A program made the translations under genes and the position numbers. The notes beneath the pieces are model-generated. The model was not told where the DNA came from. It was given only the letters and a program-made list of their open reading frames with translations, and did no database searches. From the NCBI RefSeq assembly GCF_003043945.1, contig NZ_PYXG01000001.1, forward strand, positions 1,283,501-1,347,500: a DNA stretch of 64,000 bases. Direction: 5' to 3'. Below, piece by piece: positions 53,936 through 61,702 of the stretch (the first letter of the stretch is position 1; every line of letters begins with the position of its first letter). The DNA comes from Prevotella sp. oral taxon 376. Its GTDB lineage: Bacteria; Bacteroidota; Bacteroidia; Bacteroidales; Bacteroidaceae.

Positions 53936-54142
53936 GAGCAGAAAGGAAAGGAGGAGGATGTCTTAGGGCAGTCCCGTCCGATTGAGCCTGCCACTAACGC
54001 ACCCTCCGTCTGCACGCTCTCGGCTCAAACCGGCAGACAGCCCAAAAACGTGGGGCAGAGTATCAGAGATACACAGCCCCTTACGGACGGTGTGCCGTTA
54101 TTGGCAAGCAAGGCCTTTGTTCCTAGACCAAAAAGACTATAA
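53936..54142 (+). pseudogene. bmhA: Detached 3' tail of the methylase/helicase gene
   Basis: After the right TAGAA copy the codons EQKGKEEDVLGQSRPIEPAT ... FVPRPKRL-stop continue exactly in the frame lost at 52761. 68 codons plus stop of a Pro/Ser/Gln-rich, probably disordered C-terminus that the IS has cut off. It is unlikely to be translated on its own. Confidence 0.8.
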
Positions 54143-54209
54143 AGAATGATAAAGGTGTGATGAAATAAATAATATTACGCCTTTATCTTACACTCTGATG
54201 TCAAATGAT

Positions 54210-55916
54210 TTAATTCTCTATTTTAAACAATTTACTTTCCTGTGATAGTTCAATAATGAATAAAGAATTATCTTGTAATTGTTCTGGTAATTTATCTTTT
54301 AGAATAGACGCAACAAACTGTATATTTTCTTCTTCTACAACCTTTGCAATATCAATTAGCTGATTATCGCTCATCAACTCTTTTTTATCATTAAGAAGAA
54401 AATGAACACATGGAATATTCATATCATCTGCAAACATTGTATAGGCAATATCAAAGCATGAAATTTCACCCATTTTCTTTCCTGAACTTAAATTTGCATT
54501 AAAGGATGAAAATTTATAGATATAACTATTTGTTTTTTTGTATGGAATTTGTTCGACTTTAATAGCATACTCCTCATTATATAGACGCTTAGATATTGAT
54601 GAGAAAAACAGATTGAATTTATCTATTTTTTTTTGAACTCCATCTTTGAAAGATTCAGAAAATTGATTTTCATCAATTCTTCTTAAATCTGCTTGTATCT
54701 CAGATATTGAATTTTCCACCATTTCTATTTGACTAATAATATCTTCATATTCGCCCTTCTGTTGGAATTTCTCATTCAATTCATTAATGATAGTTTCTAA
54801 ATCATCATATGTGTCTGACTTCACAACTTTTTTCGTTAAGGAATCTTCTTTCTCAAGTAATTCTTTTAATCTTCTTCGCAAATCTTTTATATCCGCCTCT
54901 AATGTAGGTAATTCACTAGTTATAAAAATAATCTTATTTTCAACCATCTGGTTGTGATAAGTCACTAAGTCATTGAATGTCTTTTGTAATGTTGGAATTA
55001 ATGCTTTTGCTTGTTTATAGATAAGTGCTAGCTGTTCCAAGTCGATTTCCGATTTGAGATTTATAGCAGCTTCTTGAGCTTCTATAATCATTTCTTTTCT
55101 GATATTGAGAATATTAAGTTTTGATGTTAATGAATTTATATCATATTTTACTTTATTCAGTTTCTCTAAATCAGACTCAAAATTTGGATTTATGTTCAAA
55201 GAAGATTTATTAGCGTTAAGCTCATTTATCTTTGCATCAACTAGTCCTAGTAAAGACTTGTATGTACTTTTATCATGTGCTTTTTCTAATTTTAATTTGA
55301 AATTTACTTCAGACTTTAACTTCTCGATTTTTTCTTGTCTAACTTCGCCTTCTTCATATTGACAACCAAACATAAATAGATATAAAGTTTCATACTCTGC
55401 ATCAGATGTATATGGGTTTAGTGTTTTTAAAACATTATTGATACTCTGATCGCTATACCTTATATTGTGAGATATAATCTGACGAAATGAAGGCTTTTCT
55501 GTGCGAATACCCAAAATTGCAGATTCTAATTCTTTTTCAAAATCATCTTCTCTGCATTGAATACCATTTATTTCACGTATAGCTTCTGACCTTTTCTTGA
55601 AATTACGCCTAATAACTACATCTTCTTTTGTAAAATCATTTGTTAATGCCAACTCAATTATAACATTAGTATCAAACAAAAAATCTTTAACTTCTTTATG
55701 CTCGTCTTTTGTGTTAGCAGGATCTGTATAAATAACTTTTGCATTTTTTCCTAGACAGAAATCTATTAGCCGTAAAACTGTTGTTTTCCCAACATTATTT
55801 CCTGTTTCTGTGCTTGAACTTGGAGTGTTGTCTACGATTAAGTTAAGACCTGGATGAAACTCTATATTTCGAATTTCACCATTATCATTAAATATCCTAA
55901 GAAATTTTATGAACAT
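54210..55916 (-). CDS. ABC-3C system SMC-like ATPase (DUF2326 type)
   Basis: 568 residues. N-terminal ATPase lobe FIKFLRIFNDNGEIRNIEFH, Walker A TGNNVGKTTVLRLIDFCLG (Gly39, Lys44, Thr45). A long coiled coil spans about 190-450 (KIEKLKSEVNFKLKLEKAHD, LEADIKDLRRRLKELLEKED). The C-terminal lobe has signature-like ANLSSGKKMGEISCFDIAYT and Walker B region NIPCVHFLLNDKK. This is the SMC/RecN-like ATPase of ABC-three-component systems, thought to sense foreign DNA and license the effector. It overlaps the upstream small gene by 10 nt. Much more AT-rich than the surrounding element. Confidence 0.8.
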   Translation of the reverse strand: MFIKFLRIFNDNGEIRNIEFHPGLNLIVDNTPSSSTETGNNVGKTTVLRLIDFCLGKNAKVIYTDPANTKDEHKEVKDFLFDTNVIIELALTNDFTKEDVVIRRNFKKRSEAIREINGIQCREDDFEKELESAILGIRTEKPSFRQIISHNIRYSDQSINNVLKTLNPYTSDAEYETLYLFMFGCQYEEGEVRQEKIEKLKSEVNFKLKLEKAHDKSTYKSLLGLVDAKINELNANKSSLNINPNFESDLEKLNKVKYDINSLTSKLNILNIRKEMIIEAQEAAINLKSEIDLEQLALIYKQAKALIPTLQKTFNDLVTYHNQMVENKIIFITSELPTLEADIKDLRRRLKELLEKEDSLTKKVVKSDTYDDLETIINELNEKFQQKGEYEDIISQIEMVENSISEIQADLRRIDENQFSESFKDGVQKKIDKFNLFFSSISKRLYNEEYAIKVEQIPYKKTNSYIYKFSSFNANLSSGKKMGEISCFDIAYTMFADDMNIPCVHFLLNDKKELMSDNQLIDIAKVVEEENIQFVASILKDKLPEQLQDNSLFIIELSQESKLFKIEN

Positions 55917-56161
55917 AGTATTACTTTCTCCTTTTTAAGTTTTGCGACATTTATAAGATATAACCAATCAAGACAAAGAATATAAACAGAAAAAGACATT
56001 TTAACCTCTTCTAAAACTGCTTGATACAATTCCAAAAGTTCTTGTTCCTTTGTTTCTTGTAAAACTTTTAAAACCAAGGCACCATTATAGTATATACTAT
56101 TTTTAGGTCTAATATTATCAGGCATTAACATAACAATCAAGGTTTTTCGAATATTTTGCAT
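55907..56161 (-). CDS. ABC-3C system middle component (MC6-like)
   Basis: 84 residues (MQNIRKTLIVMLMPDNIRPK then NSIYYNGALVLKVLQETKEQ), a small winged-helix-like adaptor. In ABC-3C operons a short protein lies between effector and ATPase and links them; size, position and the PDNIRPKNSIYYNGALVL pattern fit the middle-component 6 type. It overlaps the effector gene by 25 nt and the ATPase gene by 10 nt, so the three must be made in fixed ratio. Confidence 0.75.
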   Translation of the reverse strand: MQNIRKTLIVMLMPDNIRPKNSIYYNGALVLKVLQETKEQELLELYQAVLEEVKMSFSVYILCLDWLYLINVAKLKKEKVILCS

Positions 56162-57075
56162 CTTATAAATGAATCGACTAAGACAATATCCACATATAAT
56201 TCTAGATCATTTTCATTAAATTGTTCTAGATTTGAACTAAGGGATAATTTTTTCTTGATATTTTTGGCTATTTCATTATACAATGAATCACCATTGAATT
56301 TTTCCTTATTGCTCAAGTACTCCTTATTTATAGTATGTAAAACAGCCATACTTTTATTTTTCCCTATTTTGTCATATTCATCATAAACCTTTTGAATAGT
56401 AGTATAATATACACTATATTGAGCAATAATATCTTTAAATACAGACAAGTTGTTTTTTATTATTTTCTTTTCAATGTCAAATTCAGAGGTGTCAAAATTC
56501 ACTTCTTTAAATTCTTCTTTCGCTAATTCGTTTATCACATATGCAATGCCAGTTTCTCTCTTTTGCTCTTCCGTATCAAAAGAGAGTTCTTTTTTTACAA
56601 GATTATAAATCGCTTCTATTTTTTCTATAGGAAGATCTTTTATATAGACAAGAAGAGTTTTGAGATCAATGATATCCTTATTGGGGTTGAATTCTATGCC
56701 TTTAGGTACGGAGAAATATTTTTTTGTAAGTTTATCTACTTCTCGTGCCAAAGAAAGAAATTTAAAATTATAACCATTGAACTTTGCAATTGGTATTTTA
56801 TTTAGTGAATTTTGTATTTTCTCTTTTGTCAAAGTTGATGAAACTTGAATAATAATAGCTTCTGTATTGTATATCAAGTCTATTCCTGGCATATTATTCC
56901 TTTCTGCATTTGCGTTATATAAATTCCAGTCATATATACAATTCAGCAAGTGCATAAAAAAGCTCTCTGAATGAATATTAATATCATTCAAATTAAGAGT
57001 TCCTCTATTTACAATCCTAAATGCAAGAAAGGATAAACGCTCTTCAATATAATTGAAATAATCCATTAACTTCAT
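56137..57075 (-). CDS. ABC-3C system effector with SMEK-type N-terminal domain
   Basis: 312 residues from the ATG at 57075. A longer frame from 57120 exists, but the -7 box (57108-57115) lies inside it. N-terminus: YFNYIEERLSFLAFRIVNRG, LNLNDINIHSESFFMHLLNC, then NMPGIDLIYNTEAIIIQVSS, the SMEK-domain pattern with a nuclease-like GIDLI...IIIQVSST core (D-x-Q/K strand as in restriction-endonuclease folds). The C-terminal half is helical. Expected to be the toxic arm that cuts or otherwise inactivates invader DNA; catalysis is inferred. First gene of the operon. Confidence 0.72.
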   Translation of the reverse strand: MKLMDYFNYIEERLSFLAFRIVNRGTLNLNDINIHSESFFMHLLNCIYDWNLYNANAERNNMPGIDLIYNTEAIIIQVSSTLTKEKIQNSLNKIPIAKFNGYNFKFLSLAREVDKLTKKYFSVPKGIEFNPNKDIIDLKTLLVYIKDLPIEKIEAIYNLVKKELSFDTEEQKRETGIAYVINELAKEEFKEVNFDTSEFDIEKKIIKNNLSVFKDIIAQYSVYYTTIQKVYDEYDKIGKNKSMAVLHTINKEYLSNKEKFNGDSLYNEIAKNIKKKLSLSSNLEQFNENDLELYVDIVLVDSFIRCKIFEKP

Positions 57076-57107
57076 AGTGAAATATTTGAATAAAATATCC
57101 CAATTTG

Positions 57108-57115
57108 CAAAGTTA
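57108..57115 (-). promoter_or_regulatory. -7 box of the ABC-3C operon
   Basis: The minus strand reads TAACTTTG, 32 nt before the ATG at 57075. No clear -33 TTTG, so expression may be low or controlled. Confidence 0.5.
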
Positions 57116-57150
57116 GTCATTATTTCTGTAAATGAAGAAAGGATTGTCTT

Positions 57151-57462
57151 TTATGTTCTGTTTTTTCTCCTCCGTTTCTTATTCTCGGTGAAATGGTGCT
57201 CCATAAAGGCGGTTATCTCCGACTCCAAATACCACGTCTTGTGATAGACGATGTGGTAAGGAAGTGTTCCCGAATCTCGGTAACGTTGCAAGGTACGCTT
57301 GCTCACTTGAAGCATCATGCACACCTCTTGATTATCCAGCAGCGGTTCTCCGTCTATCATCGGACGTTGGGGGATGTCGGGAGCCGTCTGTTTCAAGTCA
57401 TCGAAACGCTTCATGATGCGTTCCATCCATTCAAGGAAAGTCTCTCTATCCAATAGTTCCAT
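57151..57462 (-). CDS. Excisionase-like HTH protein
   Basis: 103 residues. LLDNQEVCMMLQVSKRTLQR then YRDSGTLPYHIVYHKTWYLE is a MerR/Xis-type winged helix (HTH_17), and the tail is basic (TENKKRRRKNRT). Similar small proteins bend DNA at the attachment sites and steer the integrase to excision. It overlaps the upstream HTH gene by 17 nt. Left-pointing member of two divergent HTH gene pairs. Confidence 0.8.
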   Translation of the reverse strand: MELLDRETFLEWMERIMKRFDDLKQTAPDIPQRPMIDGEPLLDNQEVCMMLQVSKRTLQRYRDSGTLPYHIVYHKTWYLESEITAFMEHHFTENKKRRRKNRT

Positions 57463-57799
57463 CCTTTATCTTCCTGCTTTTAAGTTCGAAGTTATGCCGT
57501 AGCTCTTTCAGGTTCTGAGGATTGCAGTACAGGCTCTTGTTTCGTATCGCCTCCTCGATGTCGTGCAGGTCATAGTAGCAACGTCCGTAGATCATCTTGT
57601 AACTGATTCTGTCCGCACTGCGCATACGCTGAAGGGTACGCTTGCTGATGCCGAGAATCTCGGCTAACTCATCATTGGTAACAAGGCGGTTCTCATACTC
57701 TATCTTTGCCTTTTCCTCTTTCTCCACATACCGGAGGATTTTCTCTATTTTGCCCATCAGTTCGTGGTAGGCTTTGCTTTCGATTGTTATGACATCCAT
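57446..57799 (-). CDS. Excisionase-like HTH protein
   Basis: 117 residues from the ATG at 57799 (MDVITIESKAYHELMGKIEK). The HTH is VTNDELAEILGISKRTLQRM then RSADRISYKMIYGRCYYDLH. Codons further upstream are not conserved and contain the promoter area (near-consensus GAACTTTG at 57827-57834 on the minus strand). It resembles the product of the gene at 58021 (both start M-x-VITIE-K-AY), so the two pairs look like ancient duplicates. Confidence 0.8.
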   Translation of the reverse strand: MDVITIESKAYHELMGKIEKILRYVEKEEKAKIEYENRLVTNDELAEILGISKRTLQRMRSADRISYKMIYGRCYYDLHDIEEAIRNKSLYCNPQNLKELRHNFELKSRKIKDGTIG

Positions 57800-57923
57800 G
57801 ACGCTTTGAATTTGATTATGCTGCAAAGTTCGGGAGTTAAAACCGTCCGGATTGTATGCTAAATATGTACTGAATAGAGATTTTTCTGTCTGCTTCCAAA
57901 AGTCATACGACAAAAGCATCCAT

Positions 57924-57989
57924 ATTGAAGCCACAAGTACGCAGTAAAGGAAATGTTGGTTTTGAATACTTACTCCGTAAGTACATTTG
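57924..57989 (+). promoter_or_regulatory. Excisionase operon promoter with 22-bp motif
   Basis: The motif (57924-57945, ending GAAGCCACAAGTACGCAGT) is followed after exactly 36 nt by TACATTTG (57982-57989), 31 nt before the ATG at 58021. In CTnDOT, RteC is reported to bind upstream of the corresponding promoter. Confidence 0.7.
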
Positions 57990-58020
57990 CACAAAGTGTA
58001 ACATTAAAACGGACAAGAAT

Positions 58021-58299
58021 ATGGAAGTAATAACAATCGAGAAGAAAGCGTATGAAGCCATGATGGAACGTTTTCGCATTTTGACCGCCAAAGTCGATGC
58101 CCTGTGTCGGGAGTGTGACGAAAAGCGTATGGGCAGGTGGCTGGACAATCAGGATGTCTGCCAAATCCTGAACATCAGTTTGCGTACCCTGCAAACTTAC
58201 CGCAGCAACCGGATGCTGCCCTATACGCAAATAGGGTATAAGATGTTCTACAAGCTGGAGGATGTCGGGAAACTGCTCGAACAATCCTCTGCTTTATGA
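58021..58299 (+). CDS. Excisionase-like HTH protein (Xis2c/Xis2d type)
   Basis: 92 residues from the ATG at 58021 (MEVITIEKKAYEAMMERFRI). HTH: WLDNQDVCQILNISLRTLQT followed by YRSNRMLPYTQIGYKMFYKL, then EDVGKLLEQS. Small, basic; expected to bind near the attachment site at the right end with the integrase. First gene of the plus-strand pair, behind the motif promoter. Exact equivalence to Xis2c or Xis2d cannot be settled here. Confidence 0.8.
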   Translation: MEVITIEKKAYEAMMERFRILTAKVDALCRECDEKRMGRWLDNQDVCQILNISLRTLQTYRSNRMLPYTQIGYKMFYKLEDVGKLLEQSSAL

Positions 58300-58336
58300 C
58301 CAATAGATAATATCACCACTAAATCCGATGTAAAAT

Positions 58337-58639
58337 ATGGACAACGATGTAAAGACCAAGAACAATGAAGAGATTGCGCACTTTCTCAACGCGAGCGACC
58401 GTATGATAAAGGGGATAGATGTCCTGCGGAAAAAGAACAGACCTCTGCTTAACGGGCATCGCTATCTAACGGATGATGAATTATCCCGCCTGTTGCATAT
58501 CAACCGGCGCACGTTACAGGATTATCGTAATATGGGGAGAATCTCCTTTGTCAAGTTAGGCGGAAAGGTACTCTACCGGGAAGAAGATGTGGAAAAACTG
58601 TTGCAGGAGAATTATCGCCCTCGGTTTGAGAAGCCTTGA
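58337..58639 (+). CDS. Excisionase-like HTH protein (Xis2c/Xis2d type)
   Basis: 100 residues. HTH: RYLTDDELSRLLHINRRTLQ then DYRNMGRISFVKLGGKVLYR, followed by EEDVEKLLQENYRPRFEKP. It lies 37 nt after the previous HTH gene in the same operon, and ends 6 nt before a bidirectional terminator. A degraded near relative of this gene lies outside the element at 60883-61062. Confidence 0.8.
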   Translation: MDNDVKTKNNEEIAHFLNASDRMIKGIDVLRKKNRPLLNGHRYLTDDELSRLLHINRRTLQDYRNMGRISFVKLGGKVLYREEDVEKLLQENYRPRFEKP

Positions 58640-58645
58640 CAGAGA

Positions 58646-58681
58646 AACAGGCAGTAAGAAAAATGCTTCTTACTGCCTGTT
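58646..58681. terminator. Bidirectional terminator between convergent genes
   Basis: Perfect 14-bp arms AACAGGCAGTAAGA (58646-58659) and TCTTACTGCCTGTT (58668-58681) with an 8-nt loop, between the convergent HTH and orf3-like genes. Confidence 0.75.
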
Positions 58682-58688
58682 CTCATAT

Positions 58689-59051
58689 TCAGTTGTACCA
58701 TCCACCTTTGCCATAACACACAAGTAATGGAGGACTTGTTCTCTTCTTTTCGGTCAGTCTTCCGATTATCCATTGACGGAAATTCTTGATTTGTGGAGAG
58801 GCAAATCGAAACGATAGCATCGTTATCATTTCAATATTATATAAATCTACCGCACCGTCCTTGAAAGATAAGGTTCTCATCACCTCATCTTCTCTGAGTA
58901 AGCCCTCTTTGAAGATAGACTTGATGTGGCTGTTTATCTTACCGGAGAATACGCCGAACAAATCGGCTATTTCACAAGCCGACATCCAAACGGGAGCTGT
59001 CGGGATATATACTTTTCCGTTCTCTCCAATGGTTATGATTTCTCTTTTCAT
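58689..59051 (-). CDS. Orf3-like protein of CTnDOT-type elements
   Basis: 120 residues (MKREIITIGENGKVYIPTAP then VWMSACEIADLFGVFSGKIN). The central HTH-like part (ACEIADLFGVFSGKINSHIK) and the FRQWIIGRLTEK end are typical of a protein always found just downstream of IntDOT-type integrases. Likely DNA-binding, role in integration/excision control unproven. It follows the integrase stop by 15 nt on the same strand. Confidence 0.7.
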   Translation of the reverse strand: MKREIITIGENGKVYIPTAPVWMSACEIADLFGVFSGKINSHIKSIFKEGLLREDEVMRTLSFKDGAVDLYNIEMITMLSFRFASPQIKNFRQWIIGRLTEKKRTSPPLLVCYGKGGWYN

Positions 59052-59066
59052 CGTTCCTCCTCCTTA

Positions 59067-60302
59067 TTATATAGTGATACCATTGAACTGCTCTATCTTA
59101 CTCAGTTTGTCGGAGAGTGCCACCATGTCCCGACTTTCCTTTTCATGGGTGATTTTGGCGTAAATCTGCGTGGTGCGAATATTCGTGTGTCCGAGCATCT
59201 TGGAGAGGGTTTCGATGGGAACGCCGTTGGTCAGGCAGATTTCCGTCGCCATAGTATGGCGGCTGGTATGCCACGTAATCTCTTTTTCGATACCGCAGAG
59301 TCCGATGATTTTCTTGATGTTCTTGCAGGCGGTCATATACTGCGGAACGGGCAGGAGGTAATCCTCCTTCGCCATGCCATCGTACTTCTCGATAATCTGC
59401 TTCGGAATATCCAAAAGCATGATATTGGACTCCACACCTGTCTTTTGTCGCTTGGTCATAATCCAGAGTTTACCGTCAAAGGAAGTCTGAAGGTTACCTT
59501 TGGTCAGGTTCTTCATATCGGTAAAGGACAAGCCGGTAAAACAGCAGAAGACGTACAAATCCCGAACCAGCTCCATTGATTTACGCCTGAATTTCAAATC
59601 CAACAGCCTGCGGATTTCATCCTTGGTCAGATAGTCCCTGTCTGTACTCTCGGCGGATATGCTGTAATCCACGAACGGGTCACGGACTATCCATCCGTGG
59701 TTCTGGGCAATGGTAATCATACGGCGCAGGGGCATCATGTAAATCCATACCGTGTTGTTACAGCATTGCTTTTCGGTGCGCAGGAAGATGTCGAAGTCGG
59801 TAATAAAAGCCGGAGTGAGTTCTTTCAAAGCAATGTCGCTAACACGGTAGCGGTTCTTGATGAACTCCTCCAGATGCTTATAGACCGTGCAATACTTGTG
59901 GTAGGTGGATGGGCATCGCAAGCCTGCATTGACCTGTTTGAAAAAGTCCTCATTGTGCAGGGCAAAGACTTTCAGCAAGGTTTCGTGCCTCATTTCCAAG
60001 CCCAAGAAAGCATTCTTCACTTTCTCGGCAGTGACATAGTTGTCTCTTTCGGCTATCTCCTTGTATTTGGCATTGATACCGACACGTATCTTGTCTAAGA
60101 AACGATTGGTTTCCAACGCCACGGTACTTTTGCCCGAAGCACGGTTGCTCTTGATGTCCCACAAGTCGGGATGGATGTCGCATTTGCAACAGAACTGGGC
60201 TATCGTACCGTCAATGGTGATACGACACATCACGGGAACGGAACCGTTCTTCTTGGGGGCGTTCTTTTTGAGGTAGAACAGAACCTTAAACGTACTACGC
60301 AT
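59067..60302 (-). CDS. int: IntDOT-family tyrosine integrase
   Basis: 411 residues, the length of IntDOT. Catalytic positions: Ser259 (FTGLSFTD, where most relatives have Arg), Arg285 and Lys287 (MTKRQKTG), His345 and Arg348 (WHTSRHTMA), His372 (LGHTNIRT), Tyr381 nucleophile. The Ser in place of the first Arg is the known peculiarity of IntDOT and its tolerance of heterology in the crossover region. The N-terminal arm-binding and core-binding domains (1-100, 110-210) are complete. Drives integration and excision. Starts 124 nt from the attachment core at the right end of the element. Confidence 0.93.
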   Translation of the reverse strand: MRSTFKVLFYLKKNAPKKNGSVPVMCRITIDGTIAQFCCKCDIHPDLWDIKSNRASGKSTVALETNRFLDKIRVGINAKYKEIAERDNYVTAEKVKNAFLGLEMRHETLLKVFALHNEDFFKQVNAGLRCPSTYHKYCTVYKHLEEFIKNRYRVSDIALKELTPAFITDFDIFLRTEKQCCNNTVWIYMMPLRRMITIAQNHGWIVRDPFVDYSISAESTDRDYLTKDEIRRLLDLKFRRKSMELVRDLYVFCCFTGLSFTDMKNLTKGNLQTSFDGKLWIMTKRQKTGVESNIMLLDIPKQIIEKYDGMAKEDYLLPVPQYMTACKNIKKIIGLCGIEKEITWHTSRHTMATEICLTNGVPIETLSKMLGHTNIRTTQIYAKITHEKESRDMVALSDKLSKIEQFNGITI

Positions 60303-60425
60303 AACTCTGACTTTTTACGGTTTACAAAACTATTCATTGTCAGGTTATTTGTTGCTATGCAAAACATTGTCGTTCAATGGTAAAGAAACAGTCCGCAAAT
60401 TATTTGCCTGTTTCCTTTCATCGAA

Positions 60426-60435
60426 GTACCTTTGC
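60426..60435 (+). other. Right attachment core (attR candidate)
   Basis: GTACCTTTGC fits GTAnnTTTGC exactly and lies 124 nt beyond the integrase start, the expected distance for the element end. Chromosomal or older remnant DNA follows. Confidence 0.6.
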
Positions 60436-60610
60436 AGGAGGTAATCCCCGAAGTTCAAATCGGATTTTGCACTGTTCGTTACCGCTTTTCCCAATCCTTA
60501 CATGCAAAGAAGGTGGTAATGTTTTGGTAACGCTGCTCTGTCCGAAGTAGGCATAAGCCTGTCTTTTGACGGTTTTCGGACAAATGGCTTAAAAATCAGA
60601 ACTGACTGAC

Positions 60611-60832
60611 TCACAATTCATTCACGCTATTCCGCCTTTTCTTGAACCTGGGGGATAGATTTTTATATAAAGTATCTTCATTTTTTATCTCCCGTTTGAG
60701 TTCAAAAATCCTAGAATGAGTAGAATCGTAGAAGATTGAATCCTGAATATTGACTTGTCCTTTGACAGATACAGTAGAAAACAATAGTATCAAAACAAGA
60801 CTTATTTCTTTTATACTAATTATGTTCATCAT
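60611..60832 (-). CDS. Small secreted protein or 5' gene fragment
   Basis: 73 residues from the ATG at 60832. A signal peptide (IKEISLVLILLFSTVSVKGQ) is followed by about 50 polar residues (IQDSIFYDSTHSRIFELKRE ... KNLSPRFKKRRNSVNEL). No domain recognised. It may be a complete tiny secreted protein or the start of a longer gene cut near the element junction. Confidence 0.45.
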   Translation of the reverse strand: MMNIISIKEISLVLILLFSTVSVKGQVNIQDSIFYDSTHSRIFELKREIKNEDTLYKNLSPRFKKRRNSVNEL

Positions 60833-60882
60833 ATTTATTTGAAAGCAGATTGCCAATCTATATTATGCCTATTAAGCTTTAA

Positions 60883-61062
60883 GACTCCCTCACAAGCAAG
60901 GATGTGGGCGAGCGACTGTATATTAGCCCCCGCACCTTGCAGGACTATCATCGGGACAGGAAGGTTATTCCCTATACGCAGTTTGCAGGGAAGATACTCT
61001 ACAAGGCTTCGGATTTAGAGAGGATGTTGCAAGAAAATTATAAAAATAGCCTTGCAATTTGA
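60883..61062 (+). pseudogene. Excisionase-like HTH gene fragment outside the element
   Basis: DSLTSKDVGERLYISPRTLQ then DYHRDRKVIPYTQFAGKILY and KASDLERMLQENYKNSLAI-stop match the second half of the HTH protein at 58337 (ELSRLLHINRRTLQDYR..., LLQENYR). No start codon, since a stop lies immediately upstream. A trace of an earlier related element at the same locus. Confidence 0.7.
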
Positions 61063-61075
61063 ATATATGCAAAAA

Positions 61076-61116
61076 GGAGGGTGTTTCAGTTTACTTTTAC
61101 ACACCCTCCTCAGTAT
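61076..61116 (+). terminator. Terminator-like hairpin
   Basis: GGAGGGTGT (61076-61084) pairs with ACACCCTCC (61101-61109), 13 nt after the HTH fragment's stop. Only a weak T-rich stretch follows. Confidence 0.5.
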
Positions 61117-61212
61117 TGTTCTAAATCTATCAACACAAGTTACCACCTTTGTTTCTACCATTATCTCTACAGGTAAAGGATCTCTCGTGAAACAGCGCTT
61201 TGTAAACAATTT

Positions 61213-61698
61213 TTACCGAATCTTTGGCCACATTTTAATTGTCTTCATACTTTCGGTAGGCGGATAAGTCAAAGTCCAATTATTTTTTTGCAGGTCTTTC
61301 AGGCTTAAATCATATCTGACCAAGAGGGAATACTTGACATGAGAGTCTCTTTTCTCAAGTTTCTCTGCATCAAACACAAATACCATTAATGTGTCGCTCG
61401 GAATTATTTTATTCCCTTTATAACCTTTAAAAGTCATTTCATATGTGTCATGTGGGTGTAAGGAAAGTGCTTCGTAGTTAAAACTATAAGCCTCTACTTT
61501 GTAAATCTTAGGCTGATTAAGCACCCCCAAGTCTGTTATAGTAGTATCTGGATATTTAGTATCTTGAGCAATATACAAAGCTGTCCCAGTACCATTATAA
61601 AAAGTAATATTATTATGATTATTTTCATCTTCAACAGGTCTACAACTTATGCAGACGCAAGATGTCAATAGTATAAATATAAGATGATAAGGATTCAT
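61213..61698 (-). CDS. Lipoprotein of unknown function
   Basis: 161 residues. SPII signal LLTSCVCISC (lipidated Cys near 19). The mature domain is beta-rich (NNITFYNGTGTALYIAQDTK, YEMTFKGYKGNKIIPSDTLM, VKYSLLVRYDLSLKDLQKNN). It starts 4 nt after the stop of a truncated gene, so the two formed an operon. Small lipoproteins immediately downstream of large secreted proteins are sometimes immunity factors; here that is only a possibility. Confidence 0.65.
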   Translation of the reverse strand: MNPYHLIFILLTSCVCISCRPVEDENNHNNITFYNGTGTALYIAQDTKYPDTTITDLGVLNQPKIYKVEAYSFNYEALSLHPHDTYEMTFKGYKGNKIIPSDTLMVFVFDAEKLEKRDSHVKYSLLVRYDLSLKDLQKNNWTLTYPPTESMKTIKMWPKIR

Positions 61699-61702
61699 AG
61701 CT

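Larger units (their letters stand above)
20003..60435. mobile_element. CTnDOT-family integrative element, transfer-defective but probably mobilizable
   Basis: About 40 kb between core-like sequences CTAACTTTGC (20003-20012) and GTACCTTTGC (60426-60435), which fit the GTAnnTTTGC core used by IntDOT-type integrases (left one with one mismatch). Contents in CTnDOT order from the right end: integrase, orf3-like gene, excisionase-like HTH genes, methylase/helicase, DUF1896, topB, DUF3945, rteC, mobC-mobB-mobA, traA start. traB-traQ are absent. Later insertions are a group II intron, an IS982-family copy, a surface-protein cluster and an ABC-3C operon. The right end is better supported than the left; the left junction could lie anywhere in about 19.93-20.65 kb. 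Confidence 0.75.

Noticed and set aside
28918..54142. Antibiotic-resistance genes such as tetQ or ermF
   Set aside because: None of the frames shows ribosomal-protection GTPase or rRNA methylase motifs.
57981..57990. GTACATTTGC as an attachment core
   Set aside because: It matches the core consensus but is the -7 box of the excisionase operon inside the element; the core and promoter consensus overlap.
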